7,735 bases of DNA from NCBI GenBank assembly GCA_029940115.1, contig JAOZRQ010000333.1, positions 1 to 7,735 of the forward strand, read 5' to 3'. The translations under genes were made by a program, and so were the position numbers. This document shows, in pieces, positions 4,721 through 7,735 of the stretch. Origin of the DNA: Desulfobacterales bacterium. GTDB taxonomy: Bacteria; Desulfobacterota; Desulfobacteria; Desulfobacterales; 4be13. The notes beneath the pieces were generated by a model. That model was not told the DNA's origin. It worked only from the letters and a program-made list of their open reading frames with translations, and ran no database searches. Within the stretch, counting starts at the first letter, position 1, and each line of letters starts with the position of its first letter.

Positions 4721-5094
4721 CGGCTCAAGCGTGAGAGAGCTCAACAAATGGAGTGCAGGAAGGGCGGTCCCATTGCCCTTCAACCTCCACAATTTGTGAC
4801 TCATTGCCTTTCAACCTCAACGACTGGGCAGCCCTTCTTGCGTCTTGACGCGCTTCCCCTATTATCAAGGACAACTTGGAATGTCAAAGAAAATGTCGCT
4901 CCCTGAAAGAAAAGTTGTTGACATCCGTCACCCCTCATGGTGCAGGCGTTCCTGTTGGCAGAGTCGGGCGGCATCTTTTCAGTCAGCCACGAGCTGCAAA
5001 TGGGAGTGTCCGCCTTCGGGGGGGCATTGACATGCGAATCATGCCAGCACCCGCATTGGCGGGCCGGAGCCGCGATGGGAGAACACTTTGTGGC
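4721..5094 (+). repeat. ~375-bp dispersed repeat, copy 2 (apparently complete unit)
   Basis: This copy shows the full order seen only in permuted form at 1-380. It begins with GGCTCAAGCGTGAGAGAGCT (4722), passes GTGTCCGCCTTCGGGG (from 5007) and ends ACTTTGTGGC (5094). Differences from copy 1 are mostly scattered transitions plus a few indels, for example seven G against five G after CCTTC. The CCCGC-ATTG-GCGGG hairpin (5050-5063) is kept, while the palindrome at 216-229 of copy 1 is imperfect here. It has the same orientation as copy 1, 4.3 kb away. I saw no terminal inverted repeats or target-site duplication. On the minus strand a stretch reading PKADTPICS...MPPDSANRNACTMR is similar in both copies, but no start or ribosome binding site supports a gene. 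Confidence 0.85.
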
Positions 5095-5123
5095 CCCCCG
5101 ACAGTTGCCGACATTCAACGCAT

Positions 5124-5153
5124 GGAGCCTTTGGCATCACCATGAAAGGCTCC
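5124..5153. other. Inverted repeat directly after the ATPase stop codon
   Basis: GGAGCCTTT (5124-5132) and AAAGGCTCC (5145-5153) are perfect 9-bp arms around a 12-nt loop. The right edge touches the ATPase stop codon (5154-5156). On the minus strand no T-run follows, so it is not a standard intrinsic terminator; an mRNA 3'-end stabiliser or an element edge is possible. GGAG in the first minus-strand arm precedes an ATG at 5143 by 6 nt, opening a 34-codon frame (5143-5039) that enters the 375-bp repeat. Confidence 0.6.
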
Positions 5154-6311
5154 TCAAGCAGGAATTCCAATATCACCGAATCCTTTCAGATAACTCTGAG
5201 TCCACAAAGAGCCCAACGGATTCCCTGCCTCATGGAGTACCTTGATGACCGGATCATCCTTCGCACGGGTGGCTTTGGCAAATCCCTCCTTTCTGATAAG
5301 CCAGAACAGTTCATCGATCTTCAGTGCATTGACAAACTCAGGGGATTGGGTGGAGACAAAGACCTGCCCGCCCCTGTTTGCATATTCCCGAAATTCTTCA
5401 GCGAGTCCCAGCAGCAGCTCTGGGTGAAGATGGTTCTCTGGATTCTCCACGCAAAGTAACGGATGAGGTTTCCACTCATGCAACAACAGCAGATGGGCAA
5501 AATATTTCAGTGTGCCGTCAGAGACATGTCTTGCGATGAATGGTTCGTTGAAACTCTTCTCTTGAAATTGCAGGCCAATCTGCCCGTCAACTCTCTCGAC
5601 AGGTTGAATTCGAGAAAAACCGGGAATCCCCTTCCTCATCTTTCCGAGTATCTCATCAAATATCTCCGGATGTTTTTGATGAATGTGCCGAGCCACACTG
5701 GCCAGATTGTCTCCCGTCGGTGTCAGATGGTTGTCTAATGGGGTATGCCCTGCCAGTCTGGCTTTGTGAATGTCAAAATCTGAGATGTGCCAGTTCTTTA
5801 TCAATCTTCTGACGGAAGTGACGATTTTGAATCTCCGGAACTGCTCCAAACCTTTGAGAGCCAGAACGTCTGGCGCGTCAAGAACATGAACTTCGAGTTT
5901 GCCCGGCTCACCGGCCTCGCATTCCTCTGAGATGGCGATCCCCTCTCCTTTTATGAAATTCAGCACGTCATGCTCTCCAAGGCGCAACATCTCTCTTTTC
6001 ACAACTGGACGACTTTCATCCAACCCGATTAAGAGGGTATATGTGACATCGTCGGCATGTTTTCGGAACCCGATTTCAAACACAATGTTACCAGTATGCC
6101 CTCTTGAGACAATCTCTTTGAAACCGCCTCGCCTGCTGACTGCCGATGCCACATCCTCTTTCATGGCATCACTCAGAAAGCTGAAAACATCGAACAGGGA
6201 GGACTTTCCGGAGCCGTTTGCCCCCAGAAAGACGCTTAAATTGGACAGGTCCTGTATTTTAATCTCTTTGAAAACCTTGAACCCTCTTATCCTGATCCTT
6301 CGGATTTTCAT
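5154..6311 (-). CDS. Stand-alone SMC/ABC-like AAA family ATPase (AAA_21 type)
   Basis: The 385-residue protein has the layout of single-chain overcoming-lysogeny/COG4637-like ATPases: a beta start (KIRRIRIRGFKVFKEIKI), Walker A GANGSGKSS (30-38), a long insert, an ABC-type signature HVSDGT (262-267), Walker B LLCVENPENHLHP (285-297) with the catalytic glutamate position filled, and a VSTQSPEF switch segment (319-326). It should bind and hydrolyse ATP as a dimer. Such proteins often pair with a nuclease, TOPRIM or DUF4276 partner encoded immediately downstream, as in several phage-defence systems. No intact partner is seen here: the gene ends at an inverted repeat and the 375-bp repeat. Start 6311 is preferred over an ATG at 6359 because AGAGG lies 7-8 nt upstream and the ATPase fold begins there. 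Function beyond ATPase is unknown. Confidence 0.87.
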   Translation of the reverse strand: MKIRRIRIRGFKVFKEIKIQDLSNLSVFLGANGSGKSSLFDVFSFLSDAMKEDVASAVSRRGGFKEIVSRGHTGNIVFEIGFRKHADDVTYTLLIGLDESRPVVKREMLRLGEHDVLNFIKGEGIAISEECEAGEPGKLEVHVLDAPDVLALKGLEQFRRFKIVTSVRRLIKNWHISDFDIHKARLAGHTPLDNHLTPTGDNLASVARHIHQKHPEIFDEILGKMRKGIPGFSRIQPVERVDGQIGLQFQEKSFNEPFIARHVSDGTLKYFAHLLLLHEWKPHPLLCVENPENHLHPELLLGLAEEFREYANRGGQVFVSTQSPEFVNALKIDELFWLIRKEGFAKATRAKDDPVIKVLHEAGNPLGSLWTQSYLKGFGDIGIPA

Positions 6312-6427
6312 CTGTTTTCCTCTCAAATCGGGCTGGACCGCAGATGGCACAGATTTCACAGATGCTTTTCACTCGCGATTCCTGTTTTTGGGACTTCTAA
6401 GAAAACTCTGAATTCTCATATCACACA
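6312..6427. other. Leader of the ATPase gene
   Basis: This contains the ribosome binding site (AGAGG, minus strand) and a TTTCACAGATG word (6354-6364) that recurs at 6649-6659, bracketing most of the spacer between the two ATPase genes. No confident promoter was found. Confidence 0.4.
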
Positions 6428-6594
6428 TCAGAAATCCATGGTTTGGATGAAACCCCTAAATCCGTTATATAGCCTTCAACAAAAAGATTGTCCGGAGTGC
6501 CAAACTTGCCGTTCAGAAATCCATGGTTTGGATGAAACCCCTAAATCCGTTATATAGCCTTCAACAAAAAGATTGTCCGGAGTGCCAAACTTGC
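6428..6594. repeat. 85-bp tandem duplication in the spacer between the ATPase genes
   Basis: Unit 1 (6428-6512) and unit 2 (6513-6594, lacking the last 3 bp) appear identical. Each includes TCAGAAATCCATGG, CCCCTAAATCCGTTATA and AAAAAGATTGTCCGGAGTGC. The copy is recent. On the minus strand each unit carries a TATATAA word that could serve as a -10 element for the ATPase gene, so duplication may have doubled a promoter; no matching -35 is convincing. Confidence 0.9.
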
Positions 6595-6602
6595 AGTTTG
6601 GC
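6584..6602. other. Perfect short hairpin after the duplication
   Basis: GCCAAACT-TGC-AGTTTGGC is an 8-bp stem with a 3-nt loop, followed at once by an imperfect GC-rich hairpin (about 6607-6622). On the minus strand these lie about 50-90 nt after the PD-(D/E)XK gene's stop; a TCTTTTT run follows only after about 14 nt, too far for a normal intrinsic terminator. The preceding GGAGTG links it to the hairpins at 1916-1971. Confidence 0.5.
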
Positions 6603-6671
6603 GGAGGCCCCGGTTTCCGGGCATGCCAGACTCCTTCACAAAGACACGTTTCACAGATGTAGGTCATCGGC

Positions 6672-7735
6672 TCAGTTCCCCGTCGCGATGAGCAGCGGCG
6701 TGACCGTCACCCCGGTGGTCCCATCCCTGTGATCCCCCTCATACTTTTTCCGAAGGTCATCGCCGATGTACTCCACGAAGACGATCAGATGAATCACATC
6801 CAAGCCGAGTTCCCTGCCATACTCGGCGGCCTGTGCCAAGGCCCGGTGATAGGCGGGATTGTCCCTGTAGCTCTTGAGTTCCAAGGCATGAAGCGTTCCG
6901 CCATGCCTGATCAGGATGTCCACCTTGCCGTTGCCGGTCGGGAACTCGGGCCACACCTCGGTCTTGTAGCTGCCGAAGAACCGGACCAGGTACTCGTACA
7001 GGTTGAAATGGAAGACCGCCTCGTAGATCCTCAGGTCGCTCCGCCTCGGCGCGTCTTTCAGCATCCAGTCCCGGTTCTTCTGAAGATGCCTCTCATACCG
7101 CCGCATCAGGGCCTCCACGTCCAGCGTGGTCTCGGTGACGATGTGGCCCACCTCCTCGAAGGGTTCGTAGATGACCCCGAGATGCGGGAAGAGCTGGTAC
7201 GAGAAGTGGTTGAACAGGCGCTTCTGGACAAACGGGCAGGAGAATCTCACGAAGAATCCCCCGTCCGACTCCTCCCGGTCGATCACGCCGTTCATGTACA
7301 GGAAGTTGGTGGACGGATCGTCAAACTTGAACGGCACCTTCTCCGCCGTCCGGAACAGCTCCATGACGAACTTCCGGTGGGGCTCCTGGTTCGCCTTGCT
7401 GATCAGGTTCAGGATGTTGGCGTTCGGAAGTATCTGGGTCGCGGCCGCGTGGACATAATCAAGGCGCGCCATGGTGATCGGCCCCTCCCTGTCCGGCTCG
7501 TATTCCTGGAACCCCTCGGTGAGCAGCTCGCCGAACCAGGAGACCAGCCCCGGCTGGCCCCTCGTCTCATAGATGATCCGGTCAACCACCGCCGGCTCGA
7601 CCTTCTGGTTGCTCTCCCGCTCATGCCATCGGAACATGGACGCCACCTCCTCCCCAGTCAGGTTGGCGATGTTCAGGCTCCGCTGGACGTTGAAGGGCGA
7701 GCCCCTGCGGTTCTCGATGCCGAGGACGCTCCGCA
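6672..7735 (-). CDS. ATPase-type protein with C-terminal PD-(D/E)XK nuclease-like domain (5' end outside the window)
   Basis: The frame is open from the window edge (7733) to the stop at 6672-6674, 353 codons. The start is missing: a GTG at 7646 is internal because the upstream residues SVLGIENRRGSPFNVQRSL and NIANLTGEEV fit the family. Residues 1-65 match the end of an AAA/ORC-like ATP-binding domain (SPFN, LTGEEV, IIYETRGQPGLVSWFGELL), so Walker A and B should lie upstream. A winged-helix-like segment follows (FLYMNGVIDREESDGGFFVRF, about 144-164, given here with gaps ignored). The C-terminus has a PD-(D/E)XK pattern: E259/E263, D272 in GKVDILI, E285 and K287 in ALELK, then a QAAEY motif (Q301). 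Proteins of this design are common in anaerobes and have unproven roles, perhaps mobile-element or defence related. It looks more G+C-rich than the ATPase gene beside it, suggesting a different history. Confidence 0.8.
   Translation of the reverse strand, partial: RSVLGIENRRGSPFNVQRSLNIANLTGEEVASMFRWHERESNQKVEPAVVDRIIYETRGQPGLVSWFGELLTEGFQEYEPDREGPITMARLDYVHAAATQILPNANILNLISKANQEPHRKFVMELFRTAEKVPFKFDDPSTNFLYMNGVIDREESDGGFFVRFSCPFVQKRLFNHFSYQLFPHLGVIYEPFEEVGHIVTETTLDVEALMRRYERHLQKNRDWMLKDAPRRSDLRIYEAVFHFNLYEYLVRFFGSYKTEVWPEFPTGNGKVDILIRHGGTLHALELKSYRDNPAYHRALAQAAEYGRELGLDVIHLIVFVEYIGDDLRKKYEGDHRDGTTGVTVTPLLIATGN

Noticed and set aside
5124..5153. Intrinsic terminator for the ATPase gene
   Set aside because: The 9-bp stem has a 12-nt loop and no T-run on the minus strand.
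6354..6659. TTTCACAGATG direct repeats as target-site duplication of an inserted element
   Set aside because: The 11-bp words are not flanked by recognisable element ends, and such CACAGAT words are common in spacer DNA; insufficient evidence.
6476..6667. Minus-strand 63-codon ORF
   Set aside because: It is generated by the 85-bp duplication and hairpin DNA, without a ribosome binding site or known motif.

Overview
The window reads as a chromosomal stretch of a bacterium of moderate G+C content, with few genes and long intergenic spacers full of repeats. The mixture of a TIGR00266/AIM24 protein, a Nudix hydrolase, ornithine aminotransferase and stand-alone ATPases, with heptanucleotide tandem repeats and several palindromic repeat families, resembles repeat-rich Desulfobacterota-type or related environmental genomes. 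That placement is an impression, not a demonstration. There is no rRNA, tRNA, CRISPR array or intact transposase.

Layout. Positions 1-380 carry one and a bit copies of a ~375-bp repeat that recurs at 4721-5094. From 381 to 1150 no intact gene is visible. This stretch holds a CCCTTAA heptamer tract (559-583), a long-armed palindromic element with a conserved tail (copy A, 629-719), a nested palindrome (733-813), a probable transposase remnant (918-1035) and a half copy of the palindromic element (copy B, 1036-1096). On the plus strand follow an AIM24-family gene (1157-1897), two tandem 31-bp hairpin repeats, a third palindromic element (copy C, 1976-2069) and a Nudix hydrolase gene (2159-2602). 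A 163/170-bp tandem duplication with GCGTGAA heptamers (2569-2901) separates the Nudix gene from a convergent set on the minus strand.

The minus-strand set is, in transcription order, ornithine aminotransferase rocD (4471-3260), a 56-codon C-terminal remnant of a thioesterase in the same frame just after the rocD stop, and a 69-aa uncharacterised protein whose ribosome binding site overlaps the remnant's stop codon. The remnant implies that a larger thioesterase gene, of the kind found in nonribosomal peptide or polyketide clusters, once preceded the small gene.

The right part, also on the minus strand, has a C-terminal portion of an ATPase with a PD-(D/E)XK nuclease-like domain (6672 to beyond the window end), a 360-bp spacer with an 85-bp tandem duplication, and a stand-alone SMC/ABC-like AAA ATPase (6311-5154) ending at a 9-bp-arm inverted repeat next to the second 375-bp repeat. 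The two ATPases could belong to a defence or DNA-handling island, but no partner gene is intact and this is inference.

The genes do not form one obvious pathway. The dominant theme is genome remodelling: at least three dispersed repeat families, two recent tandem duplications, heptamer and octamer microsatellites, and two gene remnants in under 8 kb. The best candidates for something undescribed are the 375-bp repeat and the palindromic element ending in TTTTTGTCCTGTACACAG.
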